Assembly: GCF_900143005.1 (NCBI RefSeq)
Contig: NZ_FRCS01000008.1
Location: 1-64,000, forward strand
DNA length: 64,000 bases
Direction of reading: 5' to 3'
Origin: Cryptosporangium aurantiacum
Lineage (GTDB): Bacteria; Actinomycetota; Actinomycetes; Mycobacteriales; Cryptosporangiaceae
Below, in pieces: positions 43,985 to 52,776 of this stretch. The position numbers and the translations under genes were made by a program. The notes below the pieces were generated by a model. That model worked only from the letters and a program-made list of their open reading frames with translations. It was not told where the DNA came from and ran no database searches. The first letter of the stretch is position 1. Every line of letters starts with the position of its first letter.

Positions 43985-44038
43985 GCGAACACTGTTTCCC
44001 CGCGCGCCGCCGCGTGACACCTCCGAGGTGCGGCCCGG

Positions 44039-44974
44039 CTAGCGGCCGTCGTCCTCGCCGCGCTCGAGCTGGGCGAGAAACCGCTCCAGTTCGGCGCCGA
44101 GCTCCTCACCGCTGGGCACGTTCTCGTCCAGCTCCCCGCCGAGCTCACCCTGCTGCCGGTTGGCCACGAACGAGTCGTACTGCTCCTCCAGCGCCTTCAC
44201 GACGCCGACCGCCTGCGGATCGTCCGCGAGCTGAGCGTCGATCTCGCGCAGCCGGGTCACCCCGGCCTGGTGCAGCGACCCGACCGGCAGGAGCAGCCCG
44301 GTCTCTTCCGCGACCGCGTCGAGCAACGCGGCGGACGCCTGCGGGAACTCCACCGACGCGAGGTAGTGCGGCACGTGCGCGACGAACCCGATCGCGTCCT
44401 TGCCCCGCTCACCGAGCCGCAGCTCGAGCAGGGCCGACGCGCTGCCGGGGATCCGCAGGTTCCCCCGCCACACGTTCGGTCGCCGCACCAGGTCCGGACG
44501 CGTGCCGTGGGTGGTGAGCGTGGTGGGCCGGGTGTGCGGCACGGTCATCGGGACGCCGCCCATGCCGATCACCAGCCGGACGCCGAACCGGTCGGCGAGC
44601 TGGCCCACCGCGGTCGTGAAGCGCTCCCACATGACGTCCGGCTCCGGGCCGGTGAGCAGCAGGAACGGCACGCCGGTGGAGTCCTTCAGCGCGTGCAGCT
44701 CCAGCTGTGGCGCGGTGTAGGACTCGTAGTGGTCCTCGACGAAGACCATCGGAGGACGGCGCGCGCGATAGTCGTGCAGCAGATCGATGTCGAAGCGGGC
44801 GACGACCGTGCCGTCGAGCGTCTCCACCAGGTGGTTGGCGGCGAGCTGCGCGGCGGAACCGGCGTCGAGGAACCCGTCCAGGGCGTGCATCAGCACGAGC
44901 CCACCGTCGGCGTCCGTGCCGGCCGGGGGCTCCCAGTCGCCGACGATCTCGTACAGCTCCGCGGGGTCCGGCAT
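44039..44974 (-). CDS. PAC2-family protein
   Basis: 311 residues, close to actinobacterial PAC2 proteins (PF09754, proteasome assembly chaperone-like): LMHALDGFLDAGSAAQLAANHLVE, VFVEDHYESYTAPQL, GPEPDVMWERF, GMGGVPMTVPHTRP. The C-terminus (~270-311) is acidic. Related to archaeal/eukaryotic proteasome assembly factors; the bacterial role is unproven. Start ATG 44974 with GGAGAGG 9 nt upstream; the frame to 45112 is longer but unsupported. The stretch 44975-45219 ahead of it shows no clear gene. Confidence 0.88.
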   Translation of the reverse strand: MPDPAELYEIVGDWEPPAGTDADGGLVLMHALDGFLDAGSAAQLAANHLVETLDGTVVARFDIDLLHDYRARRPPMVFVEDHYESYTAPQLELHALKDSTGVPFLLLTGPEPDVMWERFTTAVGQLADRFGVRLVIGMGGVPMTVPHTRPTTLTTHGTRPDLVRRPNVWRGNLRIPGSASALLELRLGERGKDAIGFVAHVPHYLASVEFPQASAALLDAVAEETGLLLPVGSLHQAGVTRLREIDAQLADDPQAVGVVKALEEQYDSFVANRQQGELGGELDENVPSGEELGAELERFLAQLERGEDDGR

Positions 44975-45219
44975 GACGGCGACCTCTCCAGACAGCGGGC
45001 TCTTCGCCAGACGGTGCTGCCTGGCGAGGGGGTCACCACGGTGGGGGTACCGCGGCGGCTCATCCGGTGAAAGTCGGCTGAGCGCGTCGGCATTCCGGGG
45101 CGTGGGGGCCACCCCCTCCTACCGTACCGGCGCAGGGCTCCCGGACAGCAGTGCGCGCCGGGCGGCAACAGCCGACCCGGCGCGCTGAATAGCCTTTAGT
45201 TCGCCAAGGGTCCCGCCCT

Positions 45220-45477
45220 CTAACTCGAAAGCGGATCTTCGCCGCGGCTGATCGCTTCGGCGAACGGGCGTGCGAAGTCCTCGTTCAGCTCGACGCCGCG
45301 AGCCTGCTCCTCGTCGAGCACGGTTTCCAGCGCCGTTTCGACCGGGGCGCCTGCGGCCTGCTCGTAAGCGGCGGCGATGCCCTCTTCCACGACCTCGGCG
45401 AGCTCGACGACGTCCACAGCGTCGGACTGGCCGACGGCGTCGGACACGACCTCGGGGTGCTCAGTCACAGACGACAC
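45220..45477 (-). CDS. small acidic protein of unknown function
   Basis: 85 residues from GTG 45477, chosen for GGAGG 5-6 nt upstream. Strongly acidic and valine/glutamate-rich (VVELAEVVEEGIAAAYEQAAG; EEQARGVELNEDFARPF). Probably helical; no known domain. It is downstream of the csrA gene on the same strand, so it might be part of the flagellar operon or a separate small gene. Confidence 0.6.
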   Translation of the reverse strand: MSSVTEHPEVVSDAVGQSDAVDVVELAEVVEEGIAAAYEQAAGAPVETALETVLDEEQARGVELNEDFARPFAEAISRGEDPLSS

Positions 45478-45598
45478 GGGAGCCTCCTCCACAACTCGGG
45501 TACGCACCCTCGGTACCCAGCCTCGCGCCGTCGTACGCACGCATGCCGGCAGGCCGCGTTCCACCACGGCGGCGGAACGCGGCCGGAAGCCCGCCCTG

Positions 45599-45841
45599 TC
45601 AGCCCTTCTCGCCGTCGCTGCCGATCAGGCGACTCAGCGCCTGGACCGCATCCTCGCTGGAAGACGCCGCTTCCTGGTTCGCGGCGCGCAGCTCGAGGAA
45701 GACCTCTTCCCGATGCACCGGCACACTGCGGGGGGCCCGTATTCCGAGCCGAACCACATCCCCTCGGACCTCGAGCACGGTGATCACGACGTCATCACCG
45801 ACCATCACGCTCTCACCGGGCCGACGGGTCAGCACGAGCAC
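45599..45841 (-). CDS. csrA: CsrA RNA-binding regulator
   Basis: 80 residues. Starts [17 protein letters not shown], then [19 protein letters not shown], the core strands and RNA-binding residues (R44-type and the late V/R in GIRAP) of CsrA, with a ~20-residue acidic tail. Binds GGA motifs in mRNA hairpins and blocks ribosome access; in flagellated bacteria it controls flagellin. Start GTG 45841 with GAGGGGGG upstream. Last of the flgN-flgK-flgL-fliW-csrA run. Confidence 0.95.
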   Translation of the reverse strand: MLVLTRRPGESVMVGDDVVITVLEVRGDVVRLGIRAPRSVPVHREEVFLELRAANQEAASSSEDAVQALSRLIGSDGEKG

Positions 45842-45893
45842 GGGCAGTATCCCCCCTCGAGGACGAGTACCCGCAGCGTAGCCGAGTGACGAC

Positions 45894-46379
45894 CTAGCCG
45901 AGGGGAGCGCGGACCGGCAGGTTGCTCCCGGTCAGGACGCATTGCGCGGCCCGCATCGTCATCGGGTCGACGACGATCGGTGCCATCAGGTTGGCCGTCG
46001 AGTCCCGCGGGGAGTCACCGGCAGTGACGATCAACAGGACGAGCAGCTGGCTCGGGTCGGTAGTCCCGAGCGCGGCGATCGTCTCGTCGTCGATCTCCGG
46101 TGCGTACTCCGGAAAGAACTGGTGCGGCGCGATCGTGAACAGGCGCAGATCCGGGTCATCCACCGACCGAAGCGAGTTGAGCAGTCCGACCTGGTCGAGC
46201 CGGACCAGCATGAAACTCGTCCGGCCCGGGAAGCCGGGCATCGGCGACACGAACTCGATCGTCGGCAGCGTCTCACCAGCAGCCGCTGCCGCCGCCTCCG
46301 CGGACTTGGCAGACCGCTCGAGGGACATGTCGGTTGCCATGTCAGAGGATGACTTTGCGGACTTGGTTTTCGTGGACAT
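45894..46379 (-). CDS. fliW: FliW flagellar assembly factor / CsrA antagonist
   Basis: 161 residues, ~20 longer than usual because of an S/A/K-rich head (1-35). The core has [45 protein letters not shown], and [22 protein letters not shown] with [14 protein letters not shown]. FliW sequesters CsrA and binds flagellin, so free flagellin releases CsrA. Start ATG 46379 has AGGAGG 5 nt before it. Gene is 52 bp ahead of csrA, in line with co-control. Confidence 0.94.
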   Translation of the reverse strand: MSTKTKSAKSSSDMATDMSLERSAKSAEAAAAAAGETLPTIEFVSPMPGFPGRTSFMLVRLDQVGLLNSLRSVDDPDLRLFTIAPHQFFPEYAPEIDDETIAALGTTDPSQLLVLLIVTAGDSPRDSTANLMAPIVVDPMTMRAAQCVLTGSNLPVRAPLG

Positions 46380-46489
46380 GTACTCCTCCTGGGTTATTCG
46401 ACAGCTTTTTGGCGGTGAGGGTCATGGGCTCCCTCTGGACTGATCGGTCGGGTTTCTCATCGGCATCACGCCGTTCCTGGGTCCGCATG

Positions 46490-47398
46490 TCAGCGGAGAA
46501 AATCCATCAGTGAGGGCTGGATGACCTTGGCCGTGGCACCCAGGGCCGCCTGGTAGGCGGTCTGCTGCAAGGTCATGTCCGTGATGGTCTTGGGCAGGTC
46601 GATGTCCTCGACCTCGGTCAGTTGGCTCTGTAGCTCGAGCTGCCTGTCGTTGGCGGTCTGCTGCATGGTCTCGATCCGGTTCGAACGAGCACCGACGCTG
46701 GCCTGTGCGGTACGGATGGAGCTCATCGCGGTGTCCAGCCGTTTGAGGTCGGCGGAGAGCTGGTCCGGGTTCTCCTTCAGGTTCTTCGAGATGTCGTAGA
46801 GAACCTTGAAGATCTGGTCGTCGCCGGTGCCGAACACGGTCGGGCCGTCGGCGTCCACGCGGAGCTTTGTGCCCTCGGCGACCGTCCGGGTGACCGCGCC
46901 GGTATCGCCGAGGAACGTGACCACGCCGGGGTTGTCGGGGTCCTCGCCGCCGTAGGCGGACGGGCTCTCCGTGGTGCCCCCGAACACCGGCCGGTCGATG
47001 TAGCGGGTGTTGGCCAGCCCGATCATCGCGTCCCGGATCTGGTCGACCTCGGCGGCGATCGCGGCGCGTGCGGTGTCGGAGCCGCCGGTGCCTGCGGAGA
47101 CGCCCTGCAACGTGAGGTCGCGGACGCGCTGGGCGCCGTCGTGGATGCCCCCGAGCGTGGAGTCGATCGTGTTGAGCCAGTTCACGCCGTCCGCAGCGTT
47201 GCGCGCGTACTGGGTCTGCGTCCGCATGTCGCTGCGGAGCAGCATCGCGGTCATCGTGCCGGTCGGCGAGTCGGAGGGCTTGGAGATCAGCTTGCCGCTG
47301 GTCAGCTGCTCCTCGGTGCGGCTCAACCGATACTGGTTGGCCTGCAGACCGCGCATGGCGTTCTGCGAGAGCGAGCGTTCGGTGACGCGGATGACCAC
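46490..47398 (-). CDS. flgL: FlgL hook-filament junction protein
   Basis: 302 residues. N-terminal IRVTERSLSQNAMRGLQANQYRLSRTEEQLTSGK and SDSPTGTMTAMLLRS, C-terminal MTLQQTAYQAALGATAKVIQPSLMDFL: the two coiled ends that form the D0/D1 core of HAP3. Middle domain ~150-220. Secreted by the flagellar export gate to join hook and filament with FlgK. Follows flgK by 11 bp. Confidence 0.95.
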   Translation of the reverse strand: MVIRVTERSLSQNAMRGLQANQYRLSRTEEQLTSGKLISKPSDSPTGTMTAMLLRSDMRTQTQYARNAADGVNWLNTIDSTLGGIHDGAQRVRDLTLQGVSAGTGGSDTARAAIAAEVDQIRDAMIGLANTRYIDRPVFGGTTESPSAYGGEDPDNPGVVTFLGDTGAVTRTVAEGTKLRVDADGPTVFGTGDDQIFKVLYDISKNLKENPDQLSADLKRLDTAMSSIRTAQASVGARSNRIETMQQTANDRQLELQSQLTEVEDIDLPKTITDMTLQQTAYQAALGATAKVIQPSLMDFLR

Positions 47399-47409
47399 GG
47401 GAGGAGTCC

Positions 47410-48798
47410 TTACCGACCGGTGTTGTTGATCAGGGTGTTGAGCGTCGAGTCGATCGTGTTCATCAACTTCGCCGCTGCCTCGTAGGCCCGTTGGTACTGG
47501 AGGAGGTTCGACATCTCCTCATCGAGGCTCACGCCGGACGTGGACTCGTGCGAGCTGTCGAGGTCGGCGGTGATCGTCGACTGGGTCTCCGCTTTCAGCG
47601 TCGCGCTCTTCGCGGCGACGCCCAGGTCAGCGACCAACTGCCGATAGGTGACGTCCGGTCCGGTGCCGGACGTCGCGAGGTCACCCAGGGCGTCCGCGTT
47701 CCCGCCGTCGAGCCGCAGGTTAGCCGCGGTCGACGCCGCCACCTCGTCGGGTTCGGTGATCGCCATACTGACCGTGCCCGCGTCGGTGCCCGAGAAGAAC
47801 GGACCCCCCTCGGCGCCGGTCTTGTCGAAGCCGGCCGTGTGGATCGTGTTCACGTTCGAGATGAGCGCGGTCGCGACCTCGTTCAGCGCGGTCGCGTACT
47901 TCGGCACCACCGTGTTCATCGACTCGAGCGAGGAGCCGAGTTCGCCGCGCGTCACGACCGCGGGCTGGCCGTTGTCGGCGAACGTCACCCCGACCTTGTT
48001 GCCTGCCAGCCGTTCGGCCAGCGTGTTGGCGCCGCCGGGTGGCGCGAGGTCGCGGGACGCGGTGCCGCTCACCAGCGTCGAGCCGAACAGCGACACGTCG
48101 ACCGCGCCGCTCTCGCGGAGCGTCGCGGTGGCACCGGCCAGGTCGGCCAGCTTGAGCACCAGCGCGTCTCGCCGGTCGGCCAGCTCGTTGGCGGGCAGCC
48201 CGCCGACCTTCGCCTGCATGATGCCCTTGTTGAGGCTGGCGATCTCGGCCGTCGCGGTGTTGATGTCCGCGATCTGCGACGTGGCCGCCGTCCGGGCCGA
48301 CTTCCAGATCGTGTTCAGCTGGGTGTTGGCGTCGTTGATCGCGCCGGCGACCGCGCCGCCCTGCTGGATCACCTTGGTCCGAACAGCGTCGTCACCGGGG
48401 TTGTTCGAAAGGTCTTGCCAGTCCGACCAGAACGAGGACATCCGTGCCTGCAGACCGGTGTCGCTGGGCTCCTTGAAGACGGTCTGGATGTTCTCGAACA
48501 CGTCGTGCTGGCCGGACAGGAACGCATTGTGGGAATGCTCCGTGCGGACCCGGGCCTCGAGCAATTCGTCGCGGATCCGGGTGATGTCCCCGACGTTCAC
48601 GCCGGTTCCGACCGGGTCCTGTTTCGCCCAGATCGTCGGGACGTTCGAGACGCCCTCGACCGCGGTCATCTCGGTGCGCTGCCTGCTGTAACCCTCGGTG
48701 TTGACGTTCGCGATGTTCTGACCGGCGACGTCGAGCCCTTGACGCTGGGCCCGCAGTGAACTCAGCGCCGTGGAAATGCCGGAAAAGGTACTGGCCAT
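47410..48798 (-). CDS. flgK: FlgK hook-associated protein 1
   Basis: 462 residues. Starts STFSGISTALSSLRAQRQGLDVAGQNIANVNTEGYSRQR, the flagellar rod/hook N-terminal motif, and ends in the coiled SLDEEMSNLLQYQRAYEAAAKLMNTIDSTLNTLIN. The middle variable region ~150-360 is short compared with enterobacterial FlgK. First hook-associated protein at the hook-filament junction. ATG 48798 directly follows the FlgN stop. Confidence 0.95.
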   Translation of the reverse strand: MASTFSGISTALSSLRAQRQGLDVAGQNIANVNTEGYSRQRTEMTAVEGVSNVPTIWAKQDPVGTGVNVGDITRIRDELLEARVRTEHSHNAFLSGQHDVFENIQTVFKEPSDTGLQARMSSFWSDWQDLSNNPGDDAVRTKVIQQGGAVAGAINDANTQLNTIWKSARTAATSQIADINTATAEIASLNKGIMQAKVGGLPANELADRRDALVLKLADLAGATATLRESGAVDVSLFGSTLVSGTASRDLAPPGGANTLAERLAGNKVGVTFADNGQPAVVTRGELGSSLESMNTVVPKYATALNEVATALISNVNTIHTAGFDKTGAEGGPFFSGTDAGTVSMAITEPDEVAASTAANLRLDGGNADALGDLATSGTGPDVTYRQLVADLGVAAKSATLKAETQSTITADLDSSHESTSGVSLDEEMSNLLQYQRAYEAAAKLMNTIDSTLNTLINNTGR

Positions 48799-48800
48799 AG

Positions 48801-49283
48801 CTACATCGCCTCATCGACGAGTCGCGGACGGACGCCCGCGGTGACGGTGCTCCCGCGGGGGCCGTAGGTTTCGACGGCGCCGCCGACCGTCAGCAAGGTT
48901 TCCCGGACCGCGCGGTGACCGGAGGTGAGCAGGTCGCGGTTGGCGTCGGCAAGGGCGGTGATCTCGGCGGTCAGCGTCAGAAAGGCTTTCCGGTGTTCGG
49001 CGAACAGTTTTCCCCAGGGGTCCGGCGCGGCCTCGGCCAGCGCGGACAGGCTCGGGTTGGGGGGTAGGCCGAGCAGGGCCGCGACGACCTCGACCTCCGC
49101 CGCGCGCAGCACCTCGACCTGGCGGATCTGCTCCAGCACGAGCTCGACCTCACGCGTGGCGTGAGCGAGCCAGCGGGTGCGGGCCGAAGCCAGGACCAGC
49201 TGCTCCTCTTCGAGCTTGAAGAGCAGCAGTTCGAGCATCTCCCGTCCGCGCCAGAGGATGTTCGACAGATCCGCAAAAGCCAC
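48801..49283 (-). CDS. flgN: FlgN-type export chaperone
   Basis: 160 residues, all-helical: FADLSNILWRGREMLELLLFKLEEEQLVLASARTRWL and a long later helix. FlgN is the export chaperone for FlgK/FlgL. The sequence is divergent from enterobacterial FlgN; position right before flgK supports the call. GTG start 49283; a longer frame to 49463 would extend into the promoter. Opposite in direction to the sigma factor gene at 49604. Confidence 0.72.
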   Translation of the reverse strand: MAFADLSNILWRGREMLELLLFKLEEEQLVLASARTRWLAHATREVELVLEQIRQVEVLRAAEVEVVAALLGLPPNPSLSALAEAAPDPWGKLFAEHRKAFLTLTAEITALADANRDLLTSGHRAVRETLLTVGGAVETYGPRGSTVTAGVRPRLVDEAM

Positions 49284-49603
49284 GGGTCGACCCTTCTCTG
49301 CTCCGGCGGAGCACCGGAACGGCACCCCTTGCTGCACTGACCGTCGGCAGCGCCTCGAACAGCCTGAGAGGTTTCCGTGCACCCGGGGCGGATCCGAGCT
49401 GCAACTTTTGTTGCAAATGGGATCAATAGTGTTTTTGATGGTCGAAGGGGTTACACCCTGCAACTAGGCGCACCCGTGTGGCTACCGATAACCGCACTCT
49501 GCGCCCAGAGGGTCTGCGATTACCCGGCTCGGACGGTCCCGTTTTGCGGGGGGCGGGAGCCGAGGCAAGCAGAGACGTCGATCGACGCGAAAGGGCCGAA
49601 ACT
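49284..49603. promoter_or_regulatory. divergent promoter region between flgN and sigma factor gene
   Basis: 320 bp without a good gene. An inverted repeat TGCAAC-TTTT-GTTGCA lies at 49400-49415, with another TGCAAC at 49457-49462; the stretch 49400-49460 is much more AT-rich than its surroundings and likely holds promoter elements. An alternative GTG start for the sigma factor at 49478 has no Shine-Dalgarno. Confidence 0.5.
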
Positions 49604-50464
49604 GTGCGCCTCACCGCTGACACCACTACCGACCGGCACGTCGAAGACCTGGTGCGCGAGCACCTACCGCTGGTCGGTCACCTCGTCCGCGAAATGCTCG
49701 GCCGCGTCCCCGCCCACGTCAACCGCGACGACCTCACCAGCGCAGGCCTCGCCGCCCTCGCCGCGGCCGCCAAGTCCTACGACCCCACCCGCGGCACCCC
49801 GTTCGGCTCGTTCGCCACCGTCCGCATCCGCGGCGCGCTGCTCGACGAGCTCCGCGGCCTGGACTGGGCCAGCCGCTCGGTCCGCCACCGCGCTCGCAAG
49901 ATCGAAACGGCCACCGCCGAACTCACCGCCAACCTCGGCCGCACCCCTACCGACACCGAGCTCGCCGAAACCCTCGGTGTGGCGGTGGCCGAACTGCACT
50001 CCGCCGCCGACGACGTCCAGCGCGCGGTCGTGCTCTCGCTGCAGGGCTTCGCCGCGGGCACCGCCGAGGACCTCGTCCCCGACCGCGCCCAGGGCCCCGA
50101 AGAGCTCCTGCTGCACCGCGAGAAGATCGGCTACCTCCACCAGGCCATCGCCGCGCTGCCCGAACGGCTGCGCAACGTCGTGGAGTCCTACTTCCTCGAC
50201 GAACGCCCGATGGCCGTCATCGCCGCCGAACTCGGCGTCACCGAATCCCGCGTCTCCCAACTCCGCGCCGAAGCACTCACGCTCCTCCGCGACGGCATCA
50301 ACAGCCAGCTCGACCCGGACCAGGTGGTAGGGGTCGACCGGCCCGAGGGGTGCGTGGCGCGCCGGCGCGCGGCCTACTACGCCGACGTCGCCGCCCGCGG
50401 CGACCTCCGCACCCGCCTCTCCCACACCACCCCCCTAGGTACCCCTACGAGGGCGGCCGGGTGA
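49604..50464 (+). CDS. fliA: FliA/WhiG-type sigma-28 factor
   Basis: 286 residues. Sigma-70 family region 2 (HLPLVGHLVREMLGRVPAHVNRDDLTSAGLAALAAAAKSYDPTRGTPFGSFATVRIRGALLDELRGLDW), matching FliA, plus region 3 (KIETATAELTANLGRTPTDTELAETLGV) and region 4 HTH (PMAVIAAELGVTESRVSQLRAEAL). Directs transcription of late flagellar genes. Start GTG 49604 with AAGGG 8 nt upstream; GTG 49478 would add a 42-residue head. No anti-sigma (FlgM) gene recognised nearby. The C-terminal ~45 residues past region 4 are an extra R/A-rich tail. Written in shorter pieces: region 2 core DELRGLDW, region 4 VTESRVSQLR. Confidence 0.85.
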   Translation: MRLTADTTTDRHVEDLVREHLPLVGHLVREMLGRVPAHVNRDDLTSAGLAALAAAAKSYDPTRGTPFGSFATVRIRGALLDELRGLDWASRSVRHRARKIETATAELTANLGRTPTDTELAETLGVAVAELHSAADDVQRAVVLSLQGFAAGTAEDLVPDRAQGPEELLLHREKIGYLHQAIAALPERLRNVVESYFLDERPMAVIAAELGVTESRVSQLRAEALTLLRDGINSQLDPDQVVGVDRPEGCVARRRAAYYADVAARGDLRTRLSHTTPLGTPTRAAG

Positions 50465-50474
50465 GACTGGGGCC

Positions 50475-51377
50475 ATGGCCTCGTACCCACCTGATGGGCA
50501 TGTACATACGCAGTTTTCGTGGGATGCGCCGTTCGGGGACATGGAGCGGACGTGCGCACGAGCCGTCGAGTTGGGGTTACCGTCGATCGCGTTCACCGAG
50601 CACGCCGAATTCGGCATCACGACGCTCGTGGACCCCGACCGTGAGCTCCCCGACTGGCTGTCCCAGTACACCGACCCGGACGGCGTGATCACTCCCCCGG
50701 CGCTGGACGTCGAGGGTTACCTCGCCTCGGTGGCCCGCTGCCGGGAGAAGTTCCCCGGGCTCCGCATCCTCACCGGCGTCGAGCTCAGCGAACCGCACTG
50801 GCACACCCGCCGCACCGCCGAACTCCTCGACCTCGGCGGGTTCGACCGGGTCCTCGGGTCCGTGCACACGATCCGACACACCGAGGAGCCCGGCACCGCC
50901 GCGACCGGCGTCCGCGAGTACGACGCCGGCGACGCCTACCACGTGCTCGCGGCCGAGACCGTGGTCCGCGACTACCTCGCGGAGGTGGCGCGGCTGGCCA
51001 CCGGCTCCGACGTCTTCCACGTGCTGGCCCACATCGACTACCCGATCCGGTACTGGCCCACCGACGCGGGTCCGTGCGACCCGCACGCGTTCGAGGAGGA
51101 GTACCGGTACGCGCTCCGGGCGCTGGCGGGCACCGGCCGCGCGCTGGAGGTGAACACCCGGGTACCGCTGCACCCGGTGATCGTCGGCTGGTGGCGGGAG
51201 GAGGGCGGCGAGACGCTGACGTTCGGCAGCGACGCGCACTTCCCCGAGAACCTGGGAACCGGCCTGCGCGAGGCGGCGGCGATGGTGGAGGCCGCCGGCT
51301 TCCGGCCCGGCGCCCATCCCTACGACCTCTGGCGGACGACCCGGGTCACCGCGGTTCCGGCGCCGCCCCGACCGTGA
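50475..51377 (+). CDS. PHP-domain phosphatase (histidinol-phosphatase type)
   Basis: 300 residues. Metal-site motifs of the PHP fold: DGHVHTQFSWDAP (~7-19), AFTEHAEF (~39-46), GVELSEPHW (~95-103), GSVHTIRH (~125-132), VLAHIDYPI and GSDAHFPEN (~265). Resembles HisK-type histidinol-phosphate phosphatase, but PHP enzymes act on several phosphoesters. Follows the sigma gene by 10 bp. Its 3' end overlaps the opposite-strand kinase gene by 32 bp. Confidence 0.85.
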   Translation: MASYPPDGHVHTQFSWDAPFGDMERTCARAVELGLPSIAFTEHAEFGITTLVDPDRELPDWLSQYTDPDGVITPPALDVEGYLASVARCREKFPGLRILTGVELSEPHWHTRRTAELLDLGGFDRVLGSVHTIRHTEEPGTAATGVREYDAGDAYHVLAAETVVRDYLAEVARLATGSDVFHVLAHIDYPIRYWPTDAGPCDPHAFEEEYRYALRALAGTGRALEVNTRVPLHPVIVGWWREEGGETLTFGSDAHFPENLGTGLREAAAMVEAAGFRPGAHPYDLWRTTRVTAVPAPPRP

Positions 51378-52575
51378 GGCGCACGGTGGTGCCGACCGCG
51401 GGCGTGCTGTCGATCGTGATCGTGCCGCCGTGTGCCTCGACGATCGCTCGCACCACGGTCAGGCCGAGTCCCGCGCCCTGGACGGCGTCCACCTCGGCGG
51501 CCGGCGCGCGGTAGAACGGGTCGAACAGCCGGGGCAGGTCCTCGGCCGCGATCCCGGTCCCGGTGTCCCTGACCACCACCGCGGGCACCGGGGACTTCTC
51601 GACCCGCACCCGGATCTCCCCCTCGACCGTGTAGCGGATCGCGTTGAGCAGCAGGTGCCGCAGCGCCTGTTCGAGCGGTCGGCGGGCCGCGGGCACCGGC
51701 ACCCGCTCCGGCGCCTCAAGCACCAGTTGCACCCGCTGATGGTCGGTGAGCGGGCGGTTCTCCTCCACGACCGCGGTCACCAGCGCCGCGAGATCCACCT
51801 CGGCCAGGCGCAGGCTGAACGCGCCTGAGCCGAACTCGGCCGCGGTGAGCATGTCGTCGACCAGGTGCAGCAGCCGCTCGGAGTTGCGCTGCATCACGCC
51901 CAGGAACTGGCGGGCCAGCGCCGGGTCCACCGGGTCGGCGTCGTCCAGCAGGATCTCGAGGTAACCGCGGATCGACGACAGCGGGGTGCGCAGCTCGTGC
52001 CCCACCGTGCTGAGGATCCGCTCCTTGAGTACGTCCAGCTCCTGTGCCCGGCCCGCGTTGTCCGCGGCCTCCCGCGCGTACCGGCGCAGTTCCACCTCCG
52101 CGGTGGCATGTCGCGCCAGCGCACGCAGCGCCCGTCGCTGGGCCGGCGACAGCGTGCGCGGCCGGTGGTCGAGCACGCAGACCGTGCCCAGCGCGTACCC
52201 GTCTCCGACCCGCAGCGGTGCGCCCGCGTAGAACCGGACGTGCGGCTCCTCGGTGACCAGCGGATTGTCCTTGAACCGGGGATCGGCGCGCGCGTCCTGG
52301 ATCTCCAGCACGTCCGGGCCGCCGAGGGCCCGCACGCAGAACGACGACGACAGGTCGGTCTCTTCCAGGTCGTACCCGACGCGCGCTTTGAACCACTGAC
52401 GCTGCTCGTCGACGAGCGTGATCAGCGCGATCGGCGCCTCACAGATCTCGGCGGCGAGCTGCGCGATCGCGTCGAAGTCCGGCTCCGGGCCGGTGTCGAG
52501 GATTCCGTAGTCACGCAGACTTCGCAGCCGGATCGCCTCCTGCGCGCTGCGCTGCGGACCCCCCATGCTGCACAT
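51346..52575 (-). CDS. GAF-domain sensor histidine kinase
   Basis: 409 residues from ATG 52575 (ATG 52566 and GTG 52608 are alternatives; none has a good Shine-Dalgarno). N-terminal GAF (YGILDTGPEPDFDAIAQLA; SSSFCVRALGG; RFYAGAPLRV) ~20-165, then dimerisation/phospho-acceptor helix with H in STVGHELRTPLSSIRGYL, and the ATPase core: N box LLLNAIRYT, G1 DTGTGI, G2 GAGLGLTVV. No membrane segment; cytoplasmic sensor. No response regulator is next to it. May act on motility by location, but that is unproven. Confidence 0.88.
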   Translation of the reverse strand: MCSMGGPQRSAQEAIRLRSLRDYGILDTGPEPDFDAIAQLAAEICEAPIALITLVDEQRQWFKARVGYDLEETDLSSSFCVRALGGPDVLEIQDARADPRFKDNPLVTEEPHVRFYAGAPLRVGDGYALGTVCVLDHRPRTLSPAQRRALRALARHATAEVELRRYAREAADNAGRAQELDVLKERILSTVGHELRTPLSSIRGYLEILLDDADPVDPALARQFLGVMQRNSERLLHLVDDMLTAAEFGSGAFSLRLAEVDLAALVTAVVEENRPLTDHQRVQLVLEAPERVPVPAARRPLEQALRHLLLNAIRYTVEGEIRVRVEKSPVPAVVVRDTGTGIAAEDLPRLFDPFYRAPAAEVDAVQGAGLGLTVVRAIVEAHGGTITIDSTPAVGTTVRLTVGAAPEPR

Positions 52576-52673
52576 AGTGTCAGGTAGCGGTAAACAGCGC
52601 TCGGACACGCGCGGAGCATCCTAGAACTAGCGAAACCTCGTGAAGCGATCGGACGCAGCTTCATCGAAACTTT

Positions 52674-52683
52674 TTTCGCGAAA
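52674..52683. promoter_or_regulatory. TTTCGCGAAA palindrome upstream of flagellin
   Basis: Perfect 10-bp palindrome in an AT-rich patch about 95 bp before the flagellin start; no clear match to a sigma-28 consensus nearby. A TCAA-N16-GCGATGA arrangement at ~52687-52713 is a weak -35/-10 possibility only. Confidence 0.35.
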
Positions 52684-52743
52684 CACTCAAGGCAGCGGCA
52701 GGCTGAGCGATGACTTGGGTGTTCGGTCCACGGACGGGCCGGG

Positions 52744-52770
52744 TGGAAGGACCATTCGTTCAGGAGGAAT
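52744..52770 (+). promoter_or_regulatory. candidate CsrA sites over flagellin ribosome binding site
   Basis: Two small hairpins: TGG-AAGGA-CCA (52744-52754), with GGA in a five-base loop, then ATTC-GTTCAGGAG-GAAT (52754-52770), whose loop holds the AGGAG ribosome binding site. GGA in an apical loop, with one copy on the Shine-Dalgarno, is the pattern CsrA binds. csrA and fliW are encoded 7 kb away on the other strand. Confidence 0.5.
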
Positions 52771-52776
52771 TCCGTA

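Noticed and set aside
52687-52713. Sigma-28 promoter before flagellin
   Set aside because: TCAA-N16-GCGATGA resembles TAAA-N15-GCCGATAA only partly; not strong enough to report as a promoter feature on its own.
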